A DNA stretch of 14,431 nt from Chloroflexota bacterium (GCA_016875955.1 VGOH01000010.1:1-14431); one strand, 5' to 3'; positions 6,326 to 13,332 are shown, numbered from the stretch's first letter. Numbers and translations are program-made. The notes: generated from the sequence alone by a model not told the origin.

Positions 6326-7342
6326 ATGATTATTGCTATTGATGCCGCGGGCGGGGACTATGCGCCCCATGAAATCGTGAAAGGGGCCGTCAAAGCCGCT
6401 GGTGAAGGCGGCCTGGAAGTGGCGCTGGTGGGGAAGAAAAAGATGCTCCATGTGCTGGCAGGGCGCCATCTGAAAAAACAGGGCGTCAGCATTGTCCAGG
6501 CCAGCCAGGTCATTCAATCCGGCGAGGCGCCGATAAAAGCCATCCGCAGTAAGACAGATTCATCAATTGTGGTTGGTGTCAATCTGGTGAAAGAAGGTAA
6601 AGCCGCCGGGTTTGTTTCAGCGGGCAATACCGGGGCAGTGCTGGGTGCCGCCCTGTTTGGGCTCGGCAAGATAAAGGGCATTGAACGCCCGGCTATCGCC
6701 TGTATCATGGACATCACGCCATCAACGCCGGTCCTGCTGATTGATGCTGGGGCCAATGTTGAGTGCCGTCCCAGCCACCTGGTTCAATTTGCCGAGATGG
6801 GTGTCATCTTCACCAAGCATGTGCTCGGCATCAAGGAGCCGCGGGTTGGCCTTCTCAGCAACGGCGCGGAAGAGACCAAGGGAAACCAGCTGGTTCAGGA
6901 AACTTATCCGCTGCTGAAAAAGGCCGGGTATCTGAATTTCATCGGCAATGTTGAAGGCCACGATATCCTGAGAGTGGTGGCCGATGTGGTGGTTACCGAT
7001 GGCTTCACCGGCAATGTTGTGCTCAAGACGATTGAGGGCATGAGCGACACGTTCCTGGTGTCAACACGGCAGCTCGGGCAGGTCATTTCCAGCGCCTATC
7101 ACTTCAGAGGGCGCGACCTGCTCCGCGACCTTGGCCTTGGCTCCTGGGTCAACCGGATAGACTACCGCGAATATGGCGGGGCGTGCCTGCTGGGCGTGAA
7201 CGGAAATGTCATCATCGCCCATGGCCGCAGCCAGGCCAAGACCATTAAAAACGCCATCGGCATTGCCAAACATATGGCGGAAGAAAATATCGCGCAGGTA
7301 ATCAAGGAGGAGATACATGAGCAAGCCAGTGGCAGTAAGTGA
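6326..7342 (+). CDS. plsX: Phosphate acyltransferase PlsX
   Basis: The 338-residue protein is a full-length PlsX. It converts acyl-ACP and phosphate to acyl-phosphate, the donor used by PlsY in the first acylation of glycerol-3-phosphate, and works peripherally at the membrane. Family signatures are IDAAGGDYAP (5-14, with Ala where many have Met), GEAPIKAIRSK, SAGNTGA (98-104), the central LLIDAGANVECRP, LLSNGAEETKGN, IGNVEGHDI and VTDGFTGNVVLKT. The ATG at 6326 follows AGAGGA. The 3' end overlaps the start of trxA by 26 bases. PlsX is often next to fabH/fabD/acpP; here it is instead followed by thioredoxin genes. Confidence 0.97.
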   Translation: MIIAIDAAGGDYAPHEIVKGAVKAAGEGGLEVALVGKKKMLHVLAGRHLKKQGVSIVQASQVIQSGEAPIKAIRSKTDSSIVVGVNLVKEGKAAGFVSAGNTGAVLGAALFGLGKIKGIERPAIACIMDITPSTPVLLIDAGANVECRPSHLVQFAEMGVIFTKHVLGIKEPRVGLLSNGAEETKGNQLVQETYPLLKKAGYLNFIGNVEGHDILRVVADVVVTDGFTGNVVLKTIEGMSDTFLVSTRQLGQVISSAYHFRGRDLLRDLGLGSWVNRIDYREYGGACLLGVNGNVIIAHGRSQAKTIKNAIGIAKHMAEENIAQVIKEEIHEQASGSK

Positions 7343-7640
7343 CAGCGACTTTGACCAGATAGTACTGCAGTCCAAGACGCCGGTGCTGGTCGATTTCTGG
7401 GCCGCCTGGTGCGGTCCCTGCCGCATGGTGGCGCCGGTTGTTGAAGAACTGGCTGGTGAATACGCTGGCAAAATAACCATGGCCAAACTTAATGTGGACG
7501 AGAACCCGAAGACGGCCAGCCAGTACAGCATCATGAGCATACCGACGCTGCTCATATTCAAAAAGGGCGCGCCGGTTTCAAATATCGTTGGTTTCCGACC
7601 CAAAGCGGAGCTGAAAAAAACCATTGATGCCGTTCTTTAA
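7317..7640 (+). CDS. trxA: Thioredoxin
   Basis: The 107-residue protein is a standard single-domain thioredoxin with the WCGPC redox site at 31-35, the preceding VDFWAAW strand and the cis-proline at SIPT (Pro76). It reduces disulfides in cytoplasmic proteins and is itself reduced by the thioredoxin reductase encoded immediately downstream. The ATG at 7317 lies inside the last 26 bases of plsX and has a strong AAGGAGGAG site at 7304-7312, which supports this start despite the overlap. Length and motif order are those of the family. Confidence 0.97.
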   Translation: MSKPVAVSDSDFDQIVLQSKTPVLVDFWAAWCGPCRMVAPVVEELAGEYAGKITMAKLNVDENPKTASQYSIMSIPTLLIFKKGAPVSNIVGFRPKAELKKTIDAVL

Positions 7641-7675
7641 CCAGTAAACAGGACAGAGTTATTCGGGGGGATAGA

Positions 7676-8602
7676 TTGTCGGCGAAGCGCGAGTATGAAG
7701 TGGTCATCATCGGGGGTGGCCCGGCCGGGCTCACCGCCGGTATCTACGCGGCCAGGGCCAGGCTGAAGAGCCTGCTCGTTGAGAAAGGGGCGGCGGGAGG
7801 CTGGATTATAAATGCCGGCGTGGTGGAGAACTATCCCGGCTTTCCTGATGGTGTCAATGGCCTGGAGCTGGCCGATGCCATGCAGCGGCAGGCAGTGAAG
7901 TTCGGCCTGGAGATGTTAACTGCTGAGGTCAACGGCATCGGGCTGAAGGGCGAGCAGAAAATATTGAAGACAAGCGAAGGGGATATCACCGCCAGGGCAG
8001 TCATCGTCGCCGGCGGCTCTGACCGTGTCAAGCTGGGGGTTCCCGGCGAGGAGGAATTTACCGGTCGGGGCGTGGCCTATTGCGCCGTGTGCGATGGCTA
8101 TTTCTATCGGGATGTGCCGGTGGCGGTGGTGGGGGGCGGCAACGCCGCCATGAACGAGGCGCTTGAGCTCACCAAGTTCGCCTCCAGGGTCTACGTGATT
8201 CACCGCCGCGGCGAATTGCGCGCCACCAAGATACTCCAGGAAAGGGCCTTCGCCGATAAGAAAATTGAATTTCTCTGGGAGACAGTGGTCGAGGCCATTG
8301 AGGGGCAGGACAAGGTAAAGAGACTCAGGCTGAAAAATGTTAAGACCGGGAAAAAGTCCTCCCTGGATATTTCCGGCGTGTTTGTTGCTGTTGGTTTCAG
8401 GCCCAATACGGGATACCTGAAAAACATGGTCGCCTTGGAGGACAACGGCACCATAATCACCAATGAGAAGATGGAGACCAATGTGCCGGGCATTCTCGCC
8501 GCTGGCGACATAAGGTCGAGCTCAATACGTCAGGTGGCGGCGGCGGTGGGTGACGGCGCGGTGGCGGCGGTATATGCTGAGCGGTACCTCGCCGGCAAAT
8601 AA
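7676..8602 (+). CDS. trxB: Thioredoxin-disulfide reductase
   Basis: This 308-residue flavoprotein transfers electrons from NADPH through FAD to thioredoxin. Visible features are the N-terminal FAD-binding GGGPAGLTAG (13-22), the redox motif CAVCD (136-140; the usual form is CATCD), the NADPH-binding GGGNAAMNEA (153-162), HRRGELRA (176-183) for the NADPH phosphate, and the C-terminal FAD motif AAGDIRSS (275-282) with RQVAAAVGDGA. The start is a TTG at 7676 after a run of six Gs; no in-frame ATG fits better. It lies 35 bases after trxA, so the pair forms a complete redox couple from one transcript. Confidence 0.95.
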   Translation: MSAKREYEVVIIGGGPAGLTAGIYAARARLKSLLVEKGAAGGWIINAGVVENYPGFPDGVNGLELADAMQRQAVKFGLEMLTAEVNGIGLKGEQKILKTSEGDITARAVIVAGGSDRVKLGVPGEEEFTGRGVAYCAVCDGYFYRDVPVAVVGGGNAAMNEALELTKFASRVYVIHRRGELRATKILQERAFADKKIEFLWETVVEAIEGQDKVKRLRLKNVKTGKKSSLDISGVFVAVGFRPNTGYLKNMVALEDNGTIITNEKMETNVPGILAAGDIRSSSIRQVAAAVGDGAVAAVYAERYLAGK

Positions 8603-8603
8603 A

Positions 8604-8632
8604 AAATTGTCCCTCTTCTTGGTGGGCAATTT
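8604..8632 (+). other. Stem-loop between trxB and rplI
   Basis: AAATTGTCC (8604-8612) can pair with GGGCAATTT (8624-8632) to give a nine-base-pair stem with one G-U wobble and an 11-base loop. It starts right after the trxB stop. No T-run of useful length follows, so it is not a canonical terminator; it may be a partial terminator, an RNA-processing site or a stabilising hairpin. Confidence 0.45.
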
Positions 8633-8648
8633 CCGGGTGAAGTATAAT
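8619..8648 (+). promoter_or_regulatory. Internal promoter candidate before rplI
   Basis: A perfect TATAAT (8643-8648) lies 20 bases before the rplI start. A weak TTGGTG (8619-8624, three of six) is 18 bases upstream of it and overlaps the stem-loop. The rplI ribosome site AAGGAG (8655-8660) would sit at the very start of the message. A second start here would let rplI and the replication genes be expressed apart from plsX/trx. Confidence 0.4.
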
Positions 8649-8667
8649 TTAAGCAAGGAGATAACTG

Positions 8668-9243
8668 ATGAGGGTTGTTTTTATTGAAGATGTGCCTGGT
8701 GTGGCTATGGCTGGCGAGGTCAAGAAAGTGGCCGATGGCTATGGGCGCAACTACCTTATTCCCCGGAAGCTGGCCGTCCTGGCGGATGCCCGGGCAACGC
8801 AGATAGTGGAGGCCCAGGAGAGAAGGAAAGCCCGGCTTGAGGCGGAAATTGAGGCGGAAATGCGGGAGCTGGCCGGGAAGCTGGAAGGTCTGGAGATAGT
8901 CGTCAGGGCCAAGGCCGGCGCCAAGGAAAGGCTATACGGGTCAATCACCAACGCCGACATTGCCGATGAGCTGAGCAAAAGCGCTGGACTGGAAGTTGAT
9001 AAGAGAAAAATTGAGCTGGAAAAACCTATCCAGGAGATAGGCAGCTATGACATACCCATCAGGTTGACCAAGGACATCATGCCCAGGATAAAGCTCAACA
9101 TCGTTGGGGAGGAAGAGGTGGTGGAGGACAAAGAAAAGGCGGAAAGCAAGCCCAAGAAAGAGAAAAAGGCCCGGAAAGCGCCGAAGGCGAAGAAGGCGAC
9201 GAAAGAAGCACCGGCCGCCGAGGAGACAGAAAAGGGTGGTTAG
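8668..9243 (+). CDS. rplI: 50S ribosomal protein L9 with charged C-terminal extension
   Basis: L9 is a two-domain protein that binds 23S rRNA near the L1 stalk. The N-terminal domain carries the signature VADGYGRNYLIPRKLA (21-36), followed by the long connecting helix (about 41-74) and the C-terminal domain (about 75-147, with GSITNADIADEL). The ATG at 8668 follows AAGGAG. The protein is 191 residues against about 150 for typical L9. The extra 40 or so residues (from about 148) are almost entirely Lys, Glu and Ala, resembling low-complexity tails seen on some ribosomal proteins. The end of the gene overlaps the dnaB start by 8 bases. Confidence 0.96.
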   Translation: MRVVFIEDVPGVAMAGEVKKVADGYGRNYLIPRKLAVLADARATQIVEAQERRKARLEAEIEAEMRELAGKLEGLEIVVRAKAGAKERLYGSITNADIADELSKSAGLEVDKRKIELEKPIQEIGSYDIPIRLTKDIMPRIKLNIVGEEEVVEDKEKAESKPKKEKKARKAPKAKKATKEAPAAEETEKGG

Positions 9244-10624
9244 CGACAGATTGCCTCCGCATGACCTTGATGCTGAGGAAGCCATCATCGGTTCGCTGCT
9301 TATTGATGGCACGGCGATATATAAAATCGCCACCTATCTGAGCAAGACGGACTTCTACCATGAGCGCAACCAGTGGCTGTTTGAGGCCTGCATGGCGCTC
9401 TATGAGCGTAACGAGGCGATAAACCAGATTACGGTGGCGCAGGAGCTGGCCCGGCGGGACAGACTGGAGTCGGTGGGTGGCGCGGCTTTCCTGAGCCACC
9501 TGATTTCCGTATGCCCGACGCCGCTGGACATTGAGGCCTACGCCAGGAGCGTCTACCGGCTATCCGTTATGCGTGGGCTTATCGGTGCTGCCGACCAGAT
9601 TGCCCGTGTCGGCTATGAAGCTGGCCCGGATGTTGACGCCAGCCTCAGCCGGGCGGAGGACATCCTGTTCCGGCTGCGCCACGGGCACGGTGAGCGTGAC
9701 TTCGTCCATATCCGCCAGGTACTGGACAAATATTTTGAAGCGGCGCCCCCTGAGGAAGAAGGCGGCGCCCGCGAGCAGATGCCCTACGTGCTTTCCAACT
9801 TCGTTGGCCTCGATGAGTTCCTGGGCGGTTTTCAGCGTTCCGACCTGATAATCATTGCCGGCCGACCCAGCATGGGAAAGTCAAGCCTGGGCCTCAGCAT
9901 TGCCCGTAATGTAGCCGTGGAGCAGAAAGCCTGTGTGGCGCTGTTCAGTTTGGAGATGGCCCGGGACTCAATTGTCCTGCGTCTTCTGGCCAGCGAGTCC
10001 GGGGTGAACTCAAGACGGGTCAGGTTCGGCCTGCATACCGAGGACGAGGAGAGGCGCATCATGGAGGCCACCGGCGTCCTTTCCGAGTCGGCCATATTTA
10101 TTGATGACTCTCCGCAGCTGCGGGTGGTGGAAATGCGCAGCAAGGCCCGGCGGCTCCACTTTGAGCGAGGGGGGCTGGACCTGATTATCGTGGATTACCT
10201 GCAGCTGATGGAGGGTGAGGCACGGAATGAGAACCGCGTTCAGGAAATCAGTTACATCTCGCGCTCTCTCAAAGCGCTGGCCCGTGAGCTGAATGTGCCG
10301 GTAATAGCCGTATCGCAGCTCAGCCGGGCGGTGGAATGGCGTGCATCGCACATTCCGCAGCTGCCCGACCTCAGGGAAAGCGGCAGCATTGAGCAGGACG
10401 CTGATGTGGTGATATTCATTTACCGCGATGAATATTATCACACTGAGGAGGAGTGGCAGTTGCAACATCCCGACCGCGATTATCCGCGGGAGGAAGCCGA
10501 TATTATCGTGGCCAAAAACAGAAATGGCCCCACCGGGCAGATAAAGCTGCGTTTTCAACACACCCTGGCCAAGTTCTATAATTATGAATACCCGGTGAGT
10601 AGCGAAGAGCCGACATTGCTATGA
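9236..10624 (+). CDS. dnaB: Replicative DNA helicase DnaB
   Basis: The 462-residue protein is the hexameric 5'-3' helicase of the replication fork. The N-terminal domain begins LPPHDLDAEEAIIGSLL (6-22) and spans to about 110. The RecA-like domain has Walker A GRPSMGKSS (209-217), FSLEM (237-241), Walker B LIIVDYLQLM (316-325), the QLSRAVEWR loop (361-369) and DLRESGSIEQDADVV (378-392). The frame extends upstream into rplI, but the extension would be an Arg/Lys-rich shadow. The GTG at 9236, with AGGAG at 9221-9225 inside the rplI tail, gives the correct N-terminus. The last four bases (ATGA) overlap the DnaD-domain gene. Confidence 0.96.
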   Translation: MVSDRLPPHDLDAEEAIIGSLLIDGTAIYKIATYLSKTDFYHERNQWLFEACMALYERNEAINQITVAQELARRDRLESVGGAAFLSHLISVCPTPLDIEAYARSVYRLSVMRGLIGAADQIARVGYEAGPDVDASLSRAEDILFRLRHGHGERDFVHIRQVLDKYFEAAPPEEEGGAREQMPYVLSNFVGLDEFLGGFQRSDLIIIAGRPSMGKSSLGLSIARNVAVEQKACVALFSLEMARDSIVLRLLASESGVNSRRVRFGLHTEDEERRIMEATGVLSESAIFIDDSPQLRVVEMRSKARRLHFERGGLDLIIVDYLQLMEGEARNENRVQEISYISRSLKALARELNVPVIAVSQLSRAVEWRASHIPQLPDLRESGSIEQDADVVIFIYRDEYYHTEEEWQLQHPDRDYPREEADIIVAKNRNGPTGQIKLRFQHTLAKFYNYEYPVSSEEPTLL

Positions 10625-11331
10625 GTCAGTTAAGCGGTTTTCCCGCCAGAATGGAATTCACCTCCATCCCCAATTATTTCTTCAGTAACCTGTTGCCCGA
10701 GATTGAGGACATCTGTGAGTTGAAGACAAGCCTGCATGTGCTGGCGGCGCTCTACCGGAAAAAGGGCCACCCGCGCTTTGTCAGCTATCATGAATTGCTG
10801 GGGAATGATGGCTTGATGAAGAGCCTGAAAGAAGGTGATGGGAAACCTGAAGAAGCGCTGCGCCGGGCGTTGCAGATGGCCAGCCAGCGGGGGATTTTCA
10901 TCCATATCGTTCTGGACAGCGACGGGTCGGCCGAAGACATCTACCTGCTCAATACCGAGTCGGACCGGAAGGTCGCCGCCAGAATCGAGAGCGGCGAGAT
11001 TAAATTGAGCGGACTCAGGGCCGTTACCAAACCCCGCCCTGAGCTTGAAGAGCCGCCGGACATATTCACCTTATACGAGCAGAATATCGGCATGCTGACG
11101 CCGATAATCGCCGACGAGCTGAAAGAGGCGGAGAAGCTGTACCCGGAGAGCTGGCTCAGAGACGCCGTCAAAGAAGCGGTGGCACTCAACAAGCGTAATA
11201 TACGGTATATCATGCGCATTCTGGAACGCTGGTCATCCGAAGGGAAGACTGATGGAGCATATCAGCGAGTTTCTAAGACAGACCCGGATAAATACATCAA
11301 GGGAAAATACGGACACATGGTCCGACGCTGA
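10621..11331 (+). CDS. DnaD-domain protein (primosome-like)
   Basis: The 236-residue protein has an N-terminal winged-helix-like region (about 11-110) and a C-terminal DnaD/DnaB_2-type domain (about 147-212). The latter carries the spaced motif YEQNIG, then W179 ... N190 and RYIMRILERW. It ends with a YIKGKYGHMVRR tail. In Bacillus, DnaD and DnaB of this superfamily help load the replicative helicase, and position here between dnaB and a DnaI-like gene supports such a role. The ATG at 10621 overlaps the dnaB stop (ATGA), a translational-coupling arrangement. An internal Met11 is possible but lacks a ribosome site. The 3' end overlaps the next gene by 80 bases. Confidence 0.85.
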   Translation: MSQLSGFPARMEFTSIPNYFFSNLLPEIEDICELKTSLHVLAALYRKKGHPRFVSYHELLGNDGLMKSLKEGDGKPEEALRRALQMASQRGIFIHIVLDSDGSAEDIYLLNTESDRKVAARIESGEIKLSGLRAVTKPRPELEEPPDIFTLYEQNIGMLTPIIADELKEAEKLYPESWLRDAVKEAVALNKRNIRYIMRILERWSSEGKTDGAYQRVSKTDPDKYIKGKYGHMVRR

Positions 11332-12658
11332 AGAGGCCCCTTCGCCGAGCGCCAACTGTCCCATCTGCAAGGGTGCCGGGGTGGTGCATCCGCGCCTGCC
11401 TTCCGGTAAGCCGGATTTCAGCCAGGTCGTGCCCTGCCGGTGTATGAAAAAGGGGCTTGATGAGGGGCGCCTGGCCCGCCTGAAGCGGTACAGTAACCTG
11501 GGAACACTGGCCCGGTTTACCTTTGAGAACCTGGAGCCGCGGGGCAGAAGCGGCAACCCGAAGAGCCAGGAGCAGTTCCAGCGGGTATATGAGGCAGCCA
11601 AAAGCTTTGCCGCTGAGCCGAAAGGGTGGCTGGTTTTCATGGGCCCCAGCGGCAGTGGCAAGACACACCTGGCGGCGGCCATCGCCAATGAGCGCATAAG
11701 AGGCGGTTTCCCCGCTTTCTACATAACGGCCCCTGACCTTCTCGACCACCTGAGGGCCGCCTTCAGCCCGGGCAGCGAGGTACCTTATGATGAGTTCTTT
11801 GACCAGGTAAAGAACGCCCCGCTGCTGATTCTGGACGATTTTGGCGTTCAGACCAGCACGCCATGGGCCCGGGAGAAGCTCGACCAGTTGCTGACCTATC
11901 GCTACAACAGCAAGCTGCCCACGGTCATCGTGCCCATCGTGCCTCTGGAGCAGATTGACGAAAGGCTGCAGACGCGTCTGGCCGACCCTGAGATGACCAA
12001 GGTCTGTGTGATTGAGGAGAAGCAGCCGCTGTCTCTGGACTATGCCTGGGGGCCGGAATTTGAGCTCCTGAAAAGCATGACCTTTGCAAATTTTGACCGG
12101 AGACGGGCGAACCTGCCACTGGAGCAGCAGGAAAACCTGGAGGAAGCTTATCGTGTTGCTTTTGAATTCGCCAAATCACCCGAAGACTGGATAGTGTTTA
12201 TGGGCGAATCTGGATGTGGTAAGACCCATCTGGCAGCGGCCATTGTGAACTATCGTTATCAGGCTGGCAAGCCGGCACTGTTTGTTGTTGTCTCTGATTT
12301 TCTTGACCACCTGCGCTCTACATTCAGCCCGGAGAGCAAGGTGTCCTATGACCAGTTGTTTGAAAAGGTAAAGACAGCCCCTCTGCTTGTTTTAGATGAC
12401 TTTGGTGAACAGCCGACAACTCCCTGGGTCAAAGAGAAACTGTATCAAGTTATAAACTACCGCTATAATAGTCGGCTACCAACGGTGATAACTACACGGT
12501 ATTCGTTTGACGAGATAGCAAAAAATCTGGAGAGTTCCGTTAGCTCACGCTTGCTTGACGGCAGATTCAGCACTCCTTTCAATATCACCGCTCCGGATTA
12601 CCGGGGTGATGCTGCCAGCCAGAAGAGGGCCTACCGCCGCGAGCGGAGAGGGCGCTAG
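11252..12658 (+). CDS. DnaI/DnaC-like helicase loader with two tandem AAA+ modules
   Basis: This 468-residue protein starts with a zinc-finger-like block, CPIC (36-39) and CRC (62-64), as in DnaI. Module 1 (about 85-255) has Walker A GPSGSGKT (131-138) and Walker B LLILDD (191-196). Module 2 (about 278-451) has Walker A GESGCGKT (318-325), Walker B LLVLDD (378-383), sensor-1-like VITTR (412-416), SSRLLD and a final APDYR. The two cores share about 65 identical residues over about 110 by hand count. Module 1 reads VIVPI at the sensor-1 place. DnaI/DnaC/IstB relatives usually have one module and about 250-310 residues. The ATG at 11252 follows AAGGGAAG and overlaps the previous gene by 80 bases; the zinc finger lies beyond the overlap. 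The family loads DnaB onto DNA using ATP. Confidence 0.88.
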   Translation: MEHISEFLRQTRINTSRENTDTWSDAEEAPSPSANCPICKGAGVVHPRLPSGKPDFSQVVPCRCMKKGLDEGRLARLKRYSNLGTLARFTFENLEPRGRSGNPKSQEQFQRVYEAAKSFAAEPKGWLVFMGPSGSGKTHLAAAIANERIRGGFPAFYITAPDLLDHLRAAFSPGSEVPYDEFFDQVKNAPLLILDDFGVQTSTPWAREKLDQLLTYRYNSKLPTVIVPIVPLEQIDERLQTRLADPEMTKVCVIEEKQPLSLDYAWGPEFELLKSMTFANFDRRRANLPLEQQENLEEAYRVAFEFAKSPEDWIVFMGESGCGKTHLAAAIVNYRYQAGKPALFVVVSDFLDHLRSTFSPESKVSYDQLFEKVKTAPLLVLDDFGEQPTTPWVKEKLYQVINYRYNSRLPTVITTRYSFDEIAKNLESSVSSRLLDGRFSTPFNITAPDYRGDAASQKRAYRRERRGR

Positions 12659-12697
12659 AGCTACCCGCCCTTTACCTGTGGCTATCCTGACCAGAAG

Positions 12698-13084
12698 TTA
12701 GCTGCGGACTTCCAGCAGCTCAATCAATATATCTTCAGGGCTGAGGAAGAACGCTATTTTGGTGGTGGGGTTAATGGCGGTTATTTCCCGCACACACTTT
12801 AGTCCTTTTGCCTTCAGTTCCGCCACCGCTTTTTCTATGTTGTCGGTCCTGAGGCCAAAGTGCTCCAGACCGCAGCCGTCGGGCAGGATATTTGGCCCCA
12901 GTGGCTTGTCTCTTGGTGGAGTTACCTTGATTGACACCCCATCAAAAATGGCGGAAACAAGGGCGCGCCCGTCAGCAAGCTTGGCGATGTCTTTTTTAGC
13001 CTTAAAAGTCTTTGCGTAGAAGTCGGCCGTGGCTACGGGGTCCGGGCTGAGCAAATGAACGTGGTCAAACCAGTATTTGGGCAT
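12698..13084 (-). CDS. VOC (glyoxalase/bleomycin-resistance) superfamily protein
   Basis: The 128-residue protein has the paired beta-alpha-beta-beta-beta layout of the vicinal oxygen chelate fold. Likely metal ligands are His8 in FDHVHLLSPDP, His75 in LEHFGLRTDN and Glu122 in ILIELLEV; the fourth is unclear. Members include lactoylglutathione lyase, methylmalonyl-CoA epimerase and dioxygenases; I cannot choose between them, and a chelate-metal isomerase, lyase or dioxygenase role is the limit of the call. The ATG at 13084 is preceded by AAGGAGGTG. It lies 49 bases downstream of the tRNA on the same strand and converges on the helicase-loader gene with 39 bases between stops. Confidence 0.88.
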   Translation of the reverse strand: MPKYWFDHVHLLSPDPVATADFYAKTFKAKKDIAKLADGRALVSAIFDGVSIKVTPPRDKPLGPNILPDGCGLEHFGLRTDNIEKAVAELKAKGLKCVREITAINPTTKIAFFLSPEDILIELLEVRS

Positions 13085-13133
13085 TCAGGCACCTCCTTGG
13101 ATTAATATTACCAATTTTCAATATTCAAATTAA

Positions 13134-13209
13134 TGGTACCCCTGGTGAGAGTCGAACTCACGACACGCGGTTTAGGAAACCGCTGCTCTATCCACTGAGC
13201 TACAGGGGC
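13134..13209 (-). tRNA. tRNA-Arg (anticodon CCT)
   Basis: The 76-base minus-strand sequence folds into a full cloverleaf. It has a 7-bp acceptor (GCCCCTG/CAGGGGT, with a G-U at the 1:72 pair), D arm GCTC/GAGC with an 8-base loop, anticodon stem GCGGT/ACCGC around TTCCTAA, 5-base variable region, and T arm GTGAG/CTCAC with loop TTCGACT. The anticodon at positions 34-36 is CCT, reading AGG. The discriminator is A and the terminal CCA is encoded. A good promoter lies just upstream. Confidence 0.97.
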
Positions 13210-13224
13210 ATATCGGGCATCACT

Positions 13225-13253
13225 ATTTTAGCGGTAAACTCGGTCTAGGGCAA
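13225..13253 (-). promoter_or_regulatory. Promoter for the tRNA-Arg gene
   Basis: On the minus strand, TTGCCC (13248-13253, four of six) and TAAAAT (13225-13230, five of six) are exactly 17 bases apart. The -10 ends 15 bases before the mature tRNA 5' end. The VOC gene may also be read from this promoter, since I see no terminator after the tRNA. Confidence 0.6.
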
Positions 13254-13259
13254 GTTGGC

Positions 13260-13289
13260 TTGACTTCTGAAAAGCCTGCGCCATAAAAT
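13260..13289 (+). promoter_or_regulatory. Promoter for the Ldh-family gene
   Basis: TTGACT (13260-13265, five of six) and TAAAAT (13284-13289, five of six) are separated by 18 bases. Transcription would start near 13296, about 37 bases before the ATG at 13333. The site is back to back with the tRNA promoter: the two -35 boxes are six bases apart. Confidence 0.6.
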
Positions 13290-13332
13290 CAAAAGCGACT
13301 TCCCCCATTTTATTAAAGGAGGTACTGGTGGT

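Noticed and set aside
9104..9235. Upstream extension of DnaB giving an Arg/Lys-rich N-terminus
   Set aside because: This stretch is the out-of-frame reading of the charged L9 tail. The GTG at 9236 gives the normal DnaB N-terminus with a good ribosome site.
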